64,000 bases of DNA from Paraconexibacter sp040581415 (GCF_040581415.1 NZ_CP114014.1:3596001-3660000), one strand, 5' to 3'. Positions 8,252-17,029 are shown, counted from the first letter of the stretch. Program-made: numbers and translations. Notes: generated by a model from the sequence alone, not told the origin.

Positions 8252-9883
8252 CTACTCCCACTCGATCGTGCCCGGGGGCTTGGACGTGATGTCCAGGACC
8301 ACCCGGTTGACCTCGCGCAGCTCGCCGATCATGCGCGCCGCGATCTGCTCCAGCAGGTCGTACGGCAGCCGCGCCCAGTCGGCGGTCATCGCGTCGTCCG
8401 ACGTCACCGCGCGGATGACCACCACGTAGCCGTAGGTGCGCTCGTCGCCCTGGACGCCGACCGTGCGGACGTCCGGGAGGACACAGAAGGACTGCCACAG
8501 GTCGCGATAGAGGCCGGCGCCGCGGATCTCGTCCTGGAGGATCGCGTCAGCGTCGCGGAGCAGGTCCAGGCGCTCCTTGGTCGCCTCACCGCCGACCACG
8601 CGGATGGCCAGACCCGGGCCGGGGAACGGCTGGCGCCAGACGAGGCGCTCGGGCAGGCCGAGCTCCGCGCCGACCGCGCGGACCTCGTCCTTGAACAGCG
8701 CGCGCAGCGGCTCCACGAGCTCGAACTGCAGGTCGTCCGGCAGCCCGCCGACGTTGTGGTGCGACTTGATGGTCGCCGCGCCTGTCCCGCCGCCGGACTC
8801 GATGACGTCCGAGTAGAGCGTGCCCTGGACGAGGTACTTCGCGCCTTCGCCACCGGAGGCGAGTTTCAGCGCCTCCTCCTCGAAGACGCGGATGAACTCG
8901 GTCCCGATGATCTTGCGCTTGGCCTCGGGTTCGCTGGTCCCGCGGAGTTTGTCGAGGAAGCGGGTCTCGGCGTCGACGGCGACGAGCGGAACCTTGAAGG
9001 TGTCGCGGAACGTCTTGACGACCTGGTCGCCCTCGTTCTTGCGCATCATCCCGTGGTCGACGAAGACGCACGTGAGCTGGTCGCCGACCGCGCGGTGCAC
9101 GAGCAGCGCGGCGACGCTCGAGTCGACCCCGCCCGACAGTCCGCAGATGACCTTGCGGTCACCGATCTGCTCGCGGATGAGGCGGATCTGGTCGTCGACG
9201 ATGTTCGCGGCGGACCACGTCATGTCGCAGCCGCAGATGTCCCCGAGAAACTTCTTCAGGATGTCCTGGCCGAACGGCGTGTGGACAACCTCGGGATGGA
9301 ACTGGATGCCGTAGATCGCCTTCTCGACGGACTCGAAGGCGGCGACCGGCGACACCGTGGAGGACGCCAGCGCGGTGAACCCGGGCGGCGGCGCGTAGAC
9401 CGTGTCGCGATGGGACATCCAGCAGGCCTGCTCCAGCGGCAGGCCTTCCAGCAGGCGACCTGACTCCTTGACCGTCAGCGTCGACCGCCCGAACTCGCCG
9501 ACCTCGGCGCTCTGGACGTCGCCGCCCAGGGCCTGGGCGACGAGCTGCATCCCGTAGCAGATGCCCAGGACCGGGATCCCGAGCTCCAGCAGGGCCGGGT
9601 CCAGCGCCGGGGCGCCCTTGGCGTAGACCGACGAGGGCCCACCCGACAGGATCAGCCCCTTCGGCTTCCGCCGCGCGACCTCCTCGGCCCCGACGTGGTT
9701 CGGCAGCAGCTCGCTGAACACGCCGCACTCGCGCACGCGGCGGGCGATCAGCTGCGAGTACTGACCGCCGTAGTCGAGGACGACGACCTCGTCGGTGTTG
9801 CGGGGGACGTCCAGCGGCGCCGACTCGTCTGCCAGTTCGGTGGCAGCGGTCGACGCCGTGACGAGGCCGTCTGGATGGTTCAA
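8252..9883 (-). CDS. guaA: GMP synthase (glutamine-hydrolysing)
   Basis: Last step of GMP synthesis: XMP plus glutamine and ATP to GMP. The 543 aa hold a class I amidotransferase (about 30-225; LSGGPSSVY, nucleophile in GICYGMQL) and an ATP-pyrophosphatase half (P-loop GLSGGVDSS) with the dimerisation domain ending PPGTIEWE. The TTG start overlaps the guaB3 stop (TTGA), giving about 30 extra N-terminal residues before VVVLDYGGQYSQLI; this coupling supports TTG. It is the distal gene of a guaB3-guaA operon. Confidence 0.95.
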   Translation of the reverse strand: MNHPDGLVTASTAATELADESAPLDVPRNTDEVVVLDYGGQYSQLIARRVRECGVFSELLPNHVGAEEVARRKPKGLILSGGPSSVYAKGAPALDPALLELGIPVLGICYGMQLVAQALGGDVQSAEVGEFGRSTLTVKESGRLLEGLPLEQACWMSHRDTVYAPPPGFTALASSTVSPVAAFESVEKAIYGIQFHPEVVHTPFGQDILKKFLGDICGCDMTWSAANIVDDQIRLIREQIGDRKVICGLSGGVDSSVAALLVHRAVGDQLTCVFVDHGMMRKNEGDQVVKTFRDTFKVPLVAVDAETRFLDKLRGTSEPEAKRKIIGTEFIRVFEEEALKLASGGEGAKYLVQGTLYSDVIESGGGTGAATIKSHHNVGGLPDDLQFELVEPLRALFKDEVRAVGAELGLPERLVWRQPFPGPGLAIRVVGGEATKERLDLLRDADAILQDEIRGAGLYRDLWQSFCVLPDVRTVGVQGDERTYGYVVVIRAVTSDDAMTADWARLPYDLLEQIAARMIGELREVNRVVLDITSKPPGTIEWE

Positions 9884-11133
9884 GCGCTGGTCTCGGCCAG
9901 TGCCGGCGTCTTCTCGACCGGGGCGCCGTGGGTGGACGGGTCCGAGTCACGCGGCGGGGCGGCGGCCGCGCCGCGTGAGCCCATGCCCACGCCCTGCGAC
10001 TGCTGCAGCAGCTTGCCCTCGGTCTGCAGCGACGGGGCGATCATCAGCTCCGCCCGGTTGAACTCGGCGATGTCCTGGTAGCCGCAGGTCGCCATCGAGG
10101 TCCGCAGGCCGCCCATGAGGTTGAACGTGCCGTCGTTCTCGTGGGCAGGCCCGGTGACGATCTCCTCCATGGTGCCGTTCTGCACCGTCTGCACGCGCGC
10201 ACCGCGCGGGAGCGTCGGGTGGAACGTGGCCATGCCCCAGTGGTAGCCGCGGCCGGGCGCCTCGTAGGCGCGGGCGAGCGGCGAGCCGACCATCACGGCG
10301 TCCGCGCCGCAGGCGATCGCCTTGGACACGTCACCGCCGGTGCGCATGCCGCCGTCGGCGATGACCTGGACGTACTCGCCCGTCTCCAGCATGTTCGTCG
10401 AGCGGGCACCGGCCACGTCCGCGATCGCGGTCGCCTGCGGGACGCCGACGCCGAGGACGCCGCGGGTGGTGCAGGCCGCTCCGGGCCCGACGCCGACCAG
10501 GACGCCGGCCGCGCCGGTCCGCATCAGGTGCAGGCCGGTGTGGTAGCTGGCACAGCCGCCCGCGATGACGGGGATGCCGACCTCGCGGATGAACTCCTTG
10601 AGGTTCAGCGGCGTGGACGTCATCGACACGTGCTCGGCGGAGACGACCGTGCCCTGGATCACGAGGATGTCGAGGCCGGCCTCGAGCGCGAGCTCGTAGT
10701 ACTGCGTCACGCGCTGCGGGGTCAGGGACGCGGCGGTGACGACGCCCTGGTCCTTGATCTCCTTGATGCGCTGAGTGATCAGGTGGGGCTTGATCGGCTC
10801 CTGGTAGATGGCCTGCATCTCCCGCGTCGCCACGTCCTTCGGCAGCTGGGCGATGCGCTCCAGCTCCTCCTCCGCGTTCTCGTAGCGCGTGAAGATGCCC
10901 TCGAGGTTCAGGACGCCGAGGCCCCCGAGCTTCCCGAGCGTCGCCGCGGTGCGCGGCGACACGACGCCGTCCATCGCGGAGGCGAGCAGCGGGAGCTCGA
11001 ACCGGTACGGGCCCAGCTTCCACGTGATGTCGACATCATCGGGGTCGCGCGTCCGGCGGGAGGGCACGATCGCGATGTCGTCGAACCCATATGCGCGGCG
11101 GGCCTTCTTCCCGCGCCCGATCTCGATCTCCAT
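9880..11133 (-). CDS. guaB3: GuaB3-family IMP dehydrogenase-like protein
   Basis: A 417-aa barrel protein of the IMPDH/GMP reductase superfamily. The core begins GRGKKARRAYGFDDIAIVPS and carries the catalytic-cysteine loop GVGPGAACTTRGVLGVGVPQ near 205. There is no CBS (Bateman) insert between the barrel strands, which marks the GuaB3 branch found in actinobacteria and cyanobacteria rather than classical GuaB. The last 35 residues are low-complexity. The ATG has GAGGA 7 nt upstream. Its place directly before guaA argues for a role in making XMP for GMP, although activity differs between members. Confidence 0.9.
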   Translation of the reverse strand: MEIEIGRGKKARRAYGFDDIAIVPSRRTRDPDDVDITWKLGPYRFELPLLASAMDGVVSPRTAATLGKLGGLGVLNLEGIFTRYENAEEELERIAQLPKDVATREMQAIYQEPIKPHLITQRIKEIKDQGVVTAASLTPQRVTQYYELALEAGLDILVIQGTVVSAEHVSMTSTPLNLKEFIREVGIPVIAGGCASYHTGLHLMRTGAAGVLVGVGPGAACTTRGVLGVGVPQATAIADVAGARSTNMLETGEYVQVIADGGMRTGGDVSKAIACGADAVMVGSPLARAYEAPGRGYHWGMATFHPTLPRGARVQTVQNGTMEEIVTGPAHENDGTFNLMGGLRTSMATCGYQDIAEFNRAELMIAPSLQTEGKLLQQSQGVGMGSRGAAAAPPRDSDPSTHGAPVEKTPALAETSA

Positions 11134-11162
11134 GGCGTGATCCTCAGTCTGTGTCTAGGACG

Positions 11163-11186
11163 AAAAGACCCCGCGCAGGCGGGGTC
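11163..11186 (-). terminator. Rho-independent terminator after the PfkB kinase gene
   Basis: On the minus strand GACCCCGC-CTGC-GCGGGGTC (8-bp perfect stem) is followed by TTTT. It ends the LysM-dacB-pfkB unit before the guaB3 promoter. Confidence 0.85.
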
Positions 11187-11310
11187 GGGGTGGGACGGGT
11201 GAAACAACCTGTGAGGCGGCAACCCAAGGTCTCAGCGAGGATATCAGCGGATCTGGACGGGTCCTTCGCGGCCCCGGACCTGCCCGCTCTTTGCGCCTTT
11301 TCGGGTCGTG

Positions 11311-12273
11311 CTACGGGACTTCGACCGGCGCCGTGAGGCGCTCGATCGCCGTCTCGGCGACGATCTTGTCGAGCTCGCGCGGCTCGATGAGGCCGGCACC
11401 GAGGCGACGCGTGGACTCCGCACCGCACGCGACCGCGAACTGCAGGCACTGCGCGGTGGGCTGGCGCTGATAGCGCGCGGCGACGTAGCCCGCGAGGAAC
11501 GCGTCGCCGGACCCGACCGCCGCCACCGCCTCGTGCGGCTCGATCCACACGCGCGAGAGCTGCCGGTCCCCGCCGGGCTCGAGCATCGAGGCGATGCAGC
11601 CGTCCGGCATCGTCATCAGCGCCTCACGGGCACCGAGCTGGATCATCTCCCGCACGGCGATCGCCCGGTCCTCCTCGTCGTTGAACTCGTGGCCGACGAG
11701 CTCCTCCGCCTCGAGGACGTTCGGCGAGATCACGTCGGGCTCGGCGCGGACCGCCTGGCGCAGCGGGTCGCCGTCGGTGTCGACGACGGTCAGGACGTCC
11801 AGCCGCCGCAGGTCGCGGATGAGGCGCGCGTAGAAGTCGGGCTCGACCCCGCGCGGCAGTGACCCAGCCATGACGACGATGTCGGCGCCGCGCGCCAGGT
11901 AGAGGAGCTTGTCGCGGAAGAGCTCGATCTCCTTCGACGTGACCGCGGGCCCGCGCTCGTTGATCTCGGTCTGCTGGCCGTTCGTCGGGTCGTAGACCGC
12001 GGTGTTGGTCCGCGACTCCTCGCGGATGCGGACGAAGTCGTTGAGGATCGACTCCTCGGTCAGCCGCTCGACGATCCGCGTCCCGGTCGGCCCGCCGGCG
12101 AAGCCGGTCGCGATGACGGGCTGGTTCAGCGTCTTCAGCGTCCGCGCGACGTTGACGCCCTTGCCGCCCGCCATCGTCGTCTGCTCGACGGTGCGGTGCC
12201 GGCGCCCGAGCCGGAAGCTCGGCACCGACAGCGACTTGTCGATGGCCGCGTTGAGGGTGACGGTGATGATCAT
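11311..12273 (-). CDS. PfkB-family sugar-phosphate kinase (1-phosphofructokinase-like)
   Basis: A 320-aa ribokinase-fold kinase of the hexose-kinase (LacC/FruK/PfkB) branch. The N-terminal ITVTLNAAIDKSL and TMAGGKGVNVARTLKTL are the sugar-phosphate-binding PfkB signature 1, and the catalytic/ATP loop appears as AVGSGDAFLAGY near 265. The substrate could be fructose-1-phosphate, fructose-6-phosphate or tagatose-6-phosphate; no transporter or PTS gene lies nearby to decide. The ATG overlaps the dacB stop (ATGA). A strong terminator follows 125 bp downstream. Confidence 0.82.
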   Translation of the reverse strand: MIITVTLNAAIDKSLSVPSFRLGRRHRTVEQTTMAGGKGVNVARTLKTLNQPVIATGFAGGPTGTRIVERLTEESILNDFVRIREESRTNTAVYDPTNGQQTEINERGPAVTSKEIELFRDKLLYLARGADIVVMAGSLPRGVEPDFYARLIRDLRRLDVLTVVDTDGDPLRQAVRAEPDVISPNVLEAEELVGHEFNDEEDRAIAVREMIQLGAREALMTMPDGCIASMLEPGGDRQLSRVWIEPHEAVAAVGSGDAFLAGYVAARYQRQPTAQCLQFAVACGAESTRRLGAGLIEPRELDKIVAETAIERLTAPVEVP

Positions 12274-13541
12274 GCGATCTCGGGTGAGTCTCGGCCGGTC
12301 ACGCTGCCGCCCCGGTGGGAGCGGCGGCGCAGGAGCACGAGGAGGAGGCTACCGCCCACGAACGCCGCGAACAGGAGCAGCGTCTCGGGGCGCCGTCCGT
12401 AGTCCGACAGGCGCTCGGTCGCGGTGGCCGCCGGGACGTCGCGCGCCGCGACGAGCGCGATGCGGTCGACGGTCTTCCCACGCTGCCGGACGAGGATGGT
12501 GCCGAGCCGGGTCCCCTTGGCCAGCGGACCCTCGATCTCCTTCGGGACGCCGATCAGCCGGGTCGTCAGCTGCTCGTCCCGGCGCGCCGTGCGCTTGACC
12601 GAGCGCGACGCCACCAGCTCGAGGCTCTGGCCGTCGCGGTACTTGACGGCGGTCTCGGCGAGCGACTCGCCCTGCTTCACGGCGGTCACCACGCGATAGC
12701 GCTGCAGGCCGTAGCGCAGCAGACGCAGCGAGTTGCGGTCGCGGGACTCCTCCGAGCCGGTCCCCAGCACCACCGACACGACCGTGACCCCGTCGCGCGT
12801 CGCCGAGCCGACGAGGCAGTACCCGGCGCCGCTCGTGTGGCCGGTCTTCGCGCCGTTGACGAACCCGGCCTTGCGGATCAGCCGGTTGCGGTTGATGACG
12901 TGGATGGTGCGGCCGCCGCGGACCTTCAGGTACGCGTCGGGGCGGTTGGTCGTCTCGCGGAAGAAGGAGCTCGTCCGGAGCACCAGGACGAGGGCGGCGA
13001 GGTCGGACGCGGACGAGTAGTTCCCCGGCTCGTCGAGTCCGACCGGCGTGGCGAAGTGCGTGTTCTTGAGCCCGATCTTCTTCGCCCGCTCGTTCATGAG
13101 CTTCACGAACGCCTTGCGCGAGCCGGCGGTCCGGACGGCGAGCGTCTGGGCGGCGTCGTTGCCCGACGGCAGCAGCAGGCCACGGAGGAAATCGGCCACG
13201 GTCATGCGATCGCCGGTCCGCAGCCCGGCGAGCGACTCGGCCCCGGCGGGGTTGTAGGGGACCTGCGAGAGGACGTCCTTCAGGTTCAGCTTGTCGAGCG
13301 CGACGAGCGCGGTCATCAGCTTCGTCGTCGACGCGATAGAGCGGCGGTCGTTCGCGCCCCGCTGATAGACGATGTCGCCGGTCGCCGGCTCCACGAGGAC
13401 GGCGGCGGGGGCGTCAATCGGCGGCGGGCCGGCCGCGTGGGCGGCAGTGCCCGGGCCGACGACCACGCACACCACGGTCAGCAGCGCGACCCACGCCGCG
13501 GCGATGTCCCGCCGGAGGGCGGTGCGACGACGAACGACCAT
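12270..13541 (-). CDS. D-alanyl-D-alanine carboxypeptidase (S11, DacA/DacB type)
   Basis: Penicillin-binding protein that trims the terminal D-Ala of peptidoglycan stems. The 423 aa start with a signal peptide (about 1-36). The active-site set is complete: S71-T-T-K74, S126-G-N128 and K232-T-G234. A C-terminal beta domain (about 290-370) precedes a membrane helix (about 392-410) and an RRR stop-transfer, so it should sit in the membrane facing out. The ATG at MVVRRRTALRRD lies 15 bp from the LysM gene stop; longer in-frame starts would overlap that gene. Confidence 0.9.
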   Translation of the reverse strand: MVVRRRTALRRDIAAAWVALLTVVCVVVGPGTAAHAAGPPPIDAPAAVLVEPATGDIVYQRGANDRRSIASTTKLMTALVALDKLNLKDVLSQVPYNPAGAESLAGLRTGDRMTVADFLRGLLLPSGNDAAQTLAVRTAGSRKAFVKLMNERAKKIGLKNTHFATPVGLDEPGNYSSASDLAALVLVLRTSSFFRETTNRPDAYLKVRGGRTIHVINRNRLIRKAGFVNGAKTGHTSGAGYCLVGSATRDGVTVVSVVLGTGSEESRDRNSLRLLRYGLQRYRVVTAVKQGESLAETAVKYRDGQSLELVASRSVKRTARRDEQLTTRLIGVPKEIEGPLAKGTRLGTILVRQRGKTVDRIALVAARDVPAATATERLSDYGRRPETLLLFAAFVGGSLLLVLLRRRSHRGGSVTGRDSPEIA

Positions 13542-13555
13542 CGACCTGCGGCGGG

Positions 13556-13873
13556 CTACTTGCGCAGCGTCAGCCGGCGGCCGACGCGCAGGGTGTTCAC
13601 GTCGAGGTTCGCGTTCAGCCGCTGGATGTGCACGATCGTCAGCCCCGTCTTCTGGGCGATGCCGGACAGCGTGTCGTTCCGCTTGACGACGTACGTCTTC
13701 GCGCGTCGCAGGCTGTTCGGCGACAGCTTCTTGGCCGTCGTGGCCTGGGTGCTGACGCTCGGCGTCGAAGCCGAGCCGGAGTCCGTCTCCGGCTGCACGA
13801 GCGTGTAGACGGCGAACGCGGCCGCGATCAGGGCCAGAGGAGCAAGAAAGCGCGCAGGGCTGCGGTACCGCAT
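13556..13873 (-). CDS. Small membrane-anchored LysM protein
   Basis: 105 aa: an N-terminal membrane helix (about 8-26, possibly an uncleaved anchor), a Ser/Thr linker, and one LysM domain at about 60-104 (KTYVVKRNDTLSGIAQKTGL...LRVGRRLTLRK) that binds glycan strands. It has no catalytic domain and lies just before the D,D-carboxypeptidase, so it may localise or assist it (inference). A TATCCT box 9 nt before the ATG suggests it is the first gene of the LysM-dacB-pfkB unit. Confidence 0.85.
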   Translation of the reverse strand: MRYRSPARFLAPLALIAAAFAVYTLVQPETDSGSASTPSVSTQATTAKKLSPNSLRRAKTYVVKRNDTLSGIAQKTGLTIVHIQRLNANLDVNTLRVGRRLTLRK

Positions 13874-13912
13874 GGCCGCAGCAGGATAGTCCGTTCTCCG
13901 GAGCGCTGCGCC

Positions 13913-14839
13913 TCATGCAAGCCCCCATGCGAGCTCGCGGAGCCGCTCGGCCTCCGCGCGGGCGGCGGCCGCGGCCTGCGCCCCCTCGCCGGCCTGGACG
14001 ATCGACCGCGACGCCGTGATCAGGCCGCCCGCCGGTCCGGGCGCGAAGGCGGGCGCGAGGTCCTCGACGCGGCCGCCCTGCGCGCCGACGCCGGGCAGCA
14101 GGAAGGGAGTCCGGGGCATGAGCTCGCGCAGGCGCTCGACGTGCTGGGGCGCGGTCGCGCCCACCACGGCACCGACGTCGGCGATGCCGCCGGCGTCCCC
14201 GCTGTCGCCGAGCGCCGCCACGCGCCGCGCGACCTCCTCCCAGAGGCGCCCGCCGTTAGCCAGCTCGAGCTCCTCGAAGTCCGCCGCCCCCGGGTTGGAG
14301 GTGCGGACGAGCACGAAGACGCCCGCGCCGGCGGGTCGCCCGACGTCCAGCAGCGGTCCGATGGTGTCCACGCCCATGTACGGGCTGGCCGTCATGGCGT
14401 CGGCGCCGAGGCCGGGGATGTCCCCGAACGGCGACGGGGTGACGCCGAGCAGCGACTGCGCGTAGGCGCGGGCGCTGACGTCGATGTCGCCGCGCTTGGC
14501 GTCGGCGATGACCAGCAGACCCGCGGCCTGGGCGTGCTCGACGGTCCGCCCGAGTGCGGCGCGGCCCGGTGCCCCGAGACGCTCGAAGCACGCCAGCTGG
14601 GGCTTGATGGCGACGACGGCATCGGCGACGGCGTCGATCACCGCACGGCAGTGGGCCTCCACCGCGGCGGCGGCAGCCCCCGCGGGGGTACGTGCGTGCC
14701 CCCCGGCGTCAGTGCCCGGCGACGCCGACGCGGCAGGCCAGAGGCGCGCCGGGTCCGGGTCGAGCCCCAGGACGATCTGCGACCGGCGCGCCGCGACCGC
14801 AGCGGCCAGGCGATCGCCGAACGGGCCTGGTGCCGTCAG
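13913..14839 (-). CDS. pyrF: Orotidine 5'-phosphate decarboxylase, probable CTG start
   Basis: Decarboxylates OMP to UMP. It is the long (type 2) form with catalytic motif VIADAKRGDID at about 111-121 and phosphate-binding GVGAQGG near 260. The first in-frame ATG/GTG/TTG is a GTG at 14662, but the conserved N-terminus (TAPGPFGDRLAAAVAARRSQ, then IVLGLDPDP) lies upstream with no ordinary start. The only plausible initiator there is CTG at 14839, overlapping the HU stop as CTGA in the same way other genes here overlap as ATGA. From CTG the protein is 308 aa, close to homologues. Identity sure, start inferred. Confidence 0.88.
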   Translation of the reverse strand: MTAPGPFGDRLAAAVAARRSQIVLGLDPDPARLWPAASASPGTDAGGHARTPAGAAAAAVEAHCRAVIDAVADAVVAIKPQLACFERLGAPGRAALGRTVEHAQAAGLLVIADAKRGDIDVSARAYAQSLLGVTPSPFGDIPGLGADAMTASPYMGVDTIGPLLDVGRPAGAGVFVLVRTSNPGAADFEELELANGGRLWEEVARRVAALGDSGDAGGIADVGAVVGATAPQHVERLRELMPRTPFLLPGVGAQGGRVEDLAPAFAPGPAGGLITASRSIVQAGEGAQAAAAARAEAERLRELAWGLA

Positions 14840-15111
14840 GACCTGACCGCCTTCTTGAGCGATGAGCCGGCCGTGAAGCGCGGGATGCGCGTCGCGGCGA
14901 TCTCGATGCGCTCGCCGGTCCGCGGGTTGACCCCAGGGCGTGCGCCGCGCTCGGCCACGTGGAACTTCCCGAAGCCGGTCAGCGTGACCTCGCCGCCACT
15001 CGCCAGCGACTCCTCGAGGATGGTCAGCGCGGCCTCCAGGGCATCGGCGGCCTGCCGGCGCTCCAGGCCGGTGCGGCCGGCGATCTGGTCCACGAACTCC
15101 GATTTCGTCAT
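14836..15111 (-). CDS. hup: HU-family DNA-binding protein
   Basis: A 91-aa histone-like protein. The N-terminal helices MTKSEFVDQIAGRTGL...ALEAALTILEESL form the dimer body, TLTGFGKFHVAERGARPGVNP is the HU signature and RIPRFTAGSSLKKAV is the C-terminal part of the DNA-binding arm. It lacks the long Lys/Ala tail of mycobacterial HupB. A GGGGG run about 8 nt before the ATG may serve as ribosome-binding site. The stop overlaps the proposed pyrF CTG. Confidence 0.95.
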   Translation of the reverse strand: MTKSEFVDQIAGRTGLERRQAADALEAALTILEESLASGGEVTLTGFGKFHVAERGARPGVNPRTGERIEIAATRIPRFTAGSSLKKAVRS

Positions 15112-15165
15112 GCCGCTGCCCCCCGGCCGCGTCGGTGGTCTGCTCGTGCCAGCACGATTTCGACG

Positions 15166-15477
15166 CTACCAGTCGCGGAGGTCGTCCAAGGTCGCCAGAA
15201 GGTCATGGACGACGACCGCCTCCAGTGCGTGCGGACCGACCGCCAGGGCGAGCAGATGCCCGTCGGAGCGGGCCGCGAACAGCGTCCCGTCGCTGTGCGC
15301 AGCCTTACGGGCCTCGGCCGGTCCGGCGCCGTCCAGCAGCCGCGTGGCGGCCGGCTCGAGCCCCGCGTCGCCGGCGACCACCTCGCCGTCGGCGGCGACG
15401 ATCACCGCGGACCGCAGGTCGGCGGACAACGTGGCCAGGTAGGCGAGGGCGATCCGGGCGGGCACGGCATCCGTCAT
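15166..15477 (-). CDS. Small conserved protein, roadblock/LC7-like
   Basis: 103 aa with no signal peptide or membrane segment. The pattern of a helix (ARIALAYLATLSADL), strand (RSAVIVAADGEVVAGD), a second helix, strands (GTLFAARSDGHLLALAVGP) and a final helix resembles a roadblock/LC7 fold, which in bacteria partners with small GTPases; no GTPase lies nearby. A TATCCT box stands 11 nt before the ATG. It is divergent from the 47-aa membrane peptide gene. The fold is a guess from pattern; function unknown. Confidence 0.55.
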   Translation of the reverse strand: MTDAVPARIALAYLATLSADLRSAVIVAADGEVVAGDAGLEPAATRLLDGAGPAEARKAAHSDGTLFAARSDGHLLALAVGPHALEAVVVHDLLATLDDLRDW

Positions 15478-15500
15478 CGAGATGCGGGAGGATACGCGGC

Positions 15501-15644
15501 GTGGATCTGTCGCGAATCGGGTGGCTGCTCACGGTCGCCACCTGCGCGATCGTCGCGGTCGCCTGCCTGGCCTCCGGGTACCAGGGCTACGCCGCCGTCA
15601 CCGCCGCCGTCCTGGTGGCCGCGGCGATCAACCTCTTCGACTGA
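15501..15644 (+). CDS. 47-aa single-span membrane protein
   Basis: GTG start with GGGAGGA 8 nt upstream; protein MDLSRIGWLLTVATCAIVAV... ending AAINLFD. It is almost entirely hydrophobic with two short hydrophobic stretches (about 7-24 and 30-45), so it could span once or twice. The clean ribosome-binding site, codon phase and a hairpin 14 bp past the stop support a real gene. Function unknown. Confidence 0.6.
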   Translation: MDLSRIGWLLTVATCAIVAVACLASGYQGYAAVTAAVLVAAAINLFD

Positions 15645-15648
15645 GGCA

Positions 15649-15681
15649 GGCCCTTCGCCGGAGGGCCGGATAGCCCTCCGG
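15649..15681. terminator. Bidirectional terminator with two alternative hairpins
   Basis: CCGGAGGG (15658-15665) pairs with CCCTCCGG (15674-15681) over an 8-nt loop; alternatively GGCCCT (15649-15654) pairs with AGGGCC (15662-15667). The two share AGGG, so they exclude each other. It lies between convergent genes (47-aa peptide and rdgB). Confidence 0.6.
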
Positions 15682-15713
15682 TGCTCGCCCAGGGCACCCG
15701 CAGCCCCGGTCGG

Positions 15714-16286
15714 CTAACGGACAGCGAGCCAGGCCGCCAGCTCGCGTGCGGCGCGGCCGCGGTGGCTGATCGCCGCCTTCTCGGTGGGGCTCAGCTGCGC
15801 CATCGTCCGGCCGTCCGCGATGTCGTCGGGGCGGAACGCCGGGTCGTAGCCGAAGCCCTCCGTCCCGCGCGGATCGTCGTCCAGCACCCCGGTGCAGCGG
15901 CCCTCGAACGCGACGTCGGTGCCCGTGGCCGGGTCGATCAGCACGATCGCGCAGACGTACGCGACGGGGCTGCCCGCGGGCGCCTCGGCGAGCAGCTTGG
16001 CGAGGTTCTCCTCGGCGGTCGCGTCCGGGCCGGCGTAGCGCGCCGAGTACACCCCGGGCCGGCCACCGAGGGCCGCGGCGACGATGCCCGAGTCGTCGGC
16101 GATGACGGCGACGCCGAGCGCCGTCGCGGCGGCCTGGGCCTTGATCCGCGCGTTTGCGGTGAAGGTCTGGCCGGTCTCGGGCGGCAGGACCACCTCGTCC
16201 GGGAGCGGGGCGACCTCGTGGCCGGCGAGCAGCAGGCCGAACTCGTCGGCCTTGTGGGCGTTGCGGGTGGCCAGGACGAGCCTCAT
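15714..16286 (-). CDS. rdgB: RdgB/HAM1 non-canonical purine NTP pyrophosphatase
   Basis: Hydrolyses dITP, XTP and ITP to monophosphates, keeping them out of DNA and RNA. 190 aa, family length. Motifs: the N-terminal LVLATRNAHKADEF, the catalytic segment IADDSGIVAAALGGRPGVYS and the C-terminal GTEGFGYDPAF...LSPTEKAAISHRGRAA. The ATG overlaps the rph stop (ATGA). It is the third gene of murI-rph-rdgB, a frequent actinobacterial order. Confidence 0.94.
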   Translation of the reverse strand: MRLVLATRNAHKADEFGLLLAGHEVAPLPDEVVLPPETGQTFTANARIKAQAAATALGVAVIADDSGIVAAALGGRPGVYSARYAGPDATAEENLAKLLAEAPAGSPVAYVCAIVLIDPATGTDVAFEGRCTGVLDDDPRGTEGFGYDPAFRPDDIADGRTMAQLSPTEKAAISHRGRAARELAAWLAVR

Positions 16287-17029
16287 GACGCCGCCGCGGC
16301 CAGCGCGGCCTCCTGGGCGATCTGCAGCTCCATGATCCCGGCTTCGGCGAGCTCGAGCAGCACATCCAGGTGCGCTCGCGAGAGCGGCGTGCGCTCGGCC
16401 GTGGCTTGCACCTCGATCAGCCCGCCCTCGCCGGTCATGACGACGTTCGCGTCGACCTCGGCGGCCGAGTCCTCGGGGTAGTCCAGGTCCAGGACCGGGA
16501 CGCCGTCGACCACCCCGGCCGACACAGCGGCGACGGACCCCGTCAGCGGCAGCTGCTTCAGCAGGCCGTCCGTCACGAGCCGCTGACCGGCGAGCGCGAG
16601 CGCGACGTACGCGCCGGTGATCGCCGCGCAACGGGTGCCGCCGTCCGCCTGCAGCACGTCGCAGTCCAGGTACACCGTGCGCTCGCCGAGCGCCTTGAAG
16701 TCGACGACGCCCCGGACCGAGCGGCCGATCAGCCGCTGGATCTCCACGGTGCGGCCGTCGGCTTTCCCGACGGTGATGTCCCGCCGCTTGCGCTGGCCGG
16801 TGGACGCCGGGAGCATCCCGTACTCGGCGGTGACCCAGCCCTCCCCCCTGCCCTTCATCCAGCGCGGGACCTGCTCGTCGACCGACGCGGTGCAGATCAC
16901 GCGGGTCTCCCCGATCGAGATCAGGGCGCTGCCGGCCGCGGTGCGCACGTAGCCAGGCTCGATGGTGACCGGGCGCAGGCCGTCGGCGGCACGGCCGTAG
17001 GAGCGCGTGGGTGTGCTGGTGGTGCTCAT
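16283..17029 (-). CDS. rph: Ribonuclease PH
   Basis: Phosphorolytic 3'-5' exoribonuclease that trims tRNA 3' ends. 248 aa; begins MSTTSTPTRSYGRAADGLRP and has GEGWVTAEYGMLPAST, the R-rich phosphate segment RDITVGKADGRTVEIQRLIG, and DCDVLQADGGTRCAAITGA. The ATG overlaps the murI stop (ATGA). All conserved blocks are present. Confidence 0.95.
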   Translation of the reverse strand: MSTTSTPTRSYGRAADGLRPVTIEPGYVRTAAGSALISIGETRVICTASVDEQVPRWMKGRGEGWVTAEYGMLPASTGQRKRRDITVGKADGRTVEIQRLIGRSVRGVVDFKALGERTVYLDCDVLQADGGTRCAAITGAYVALALAGQRLVTDGLLKQLPLTGSVAAVSAGVVDGVPVLDLDYPEDSAAEVDANVVMTGEGGLIEVQATAERTPLSRAHLDVLLELAEAGIMELQIAQEAALAAAAS

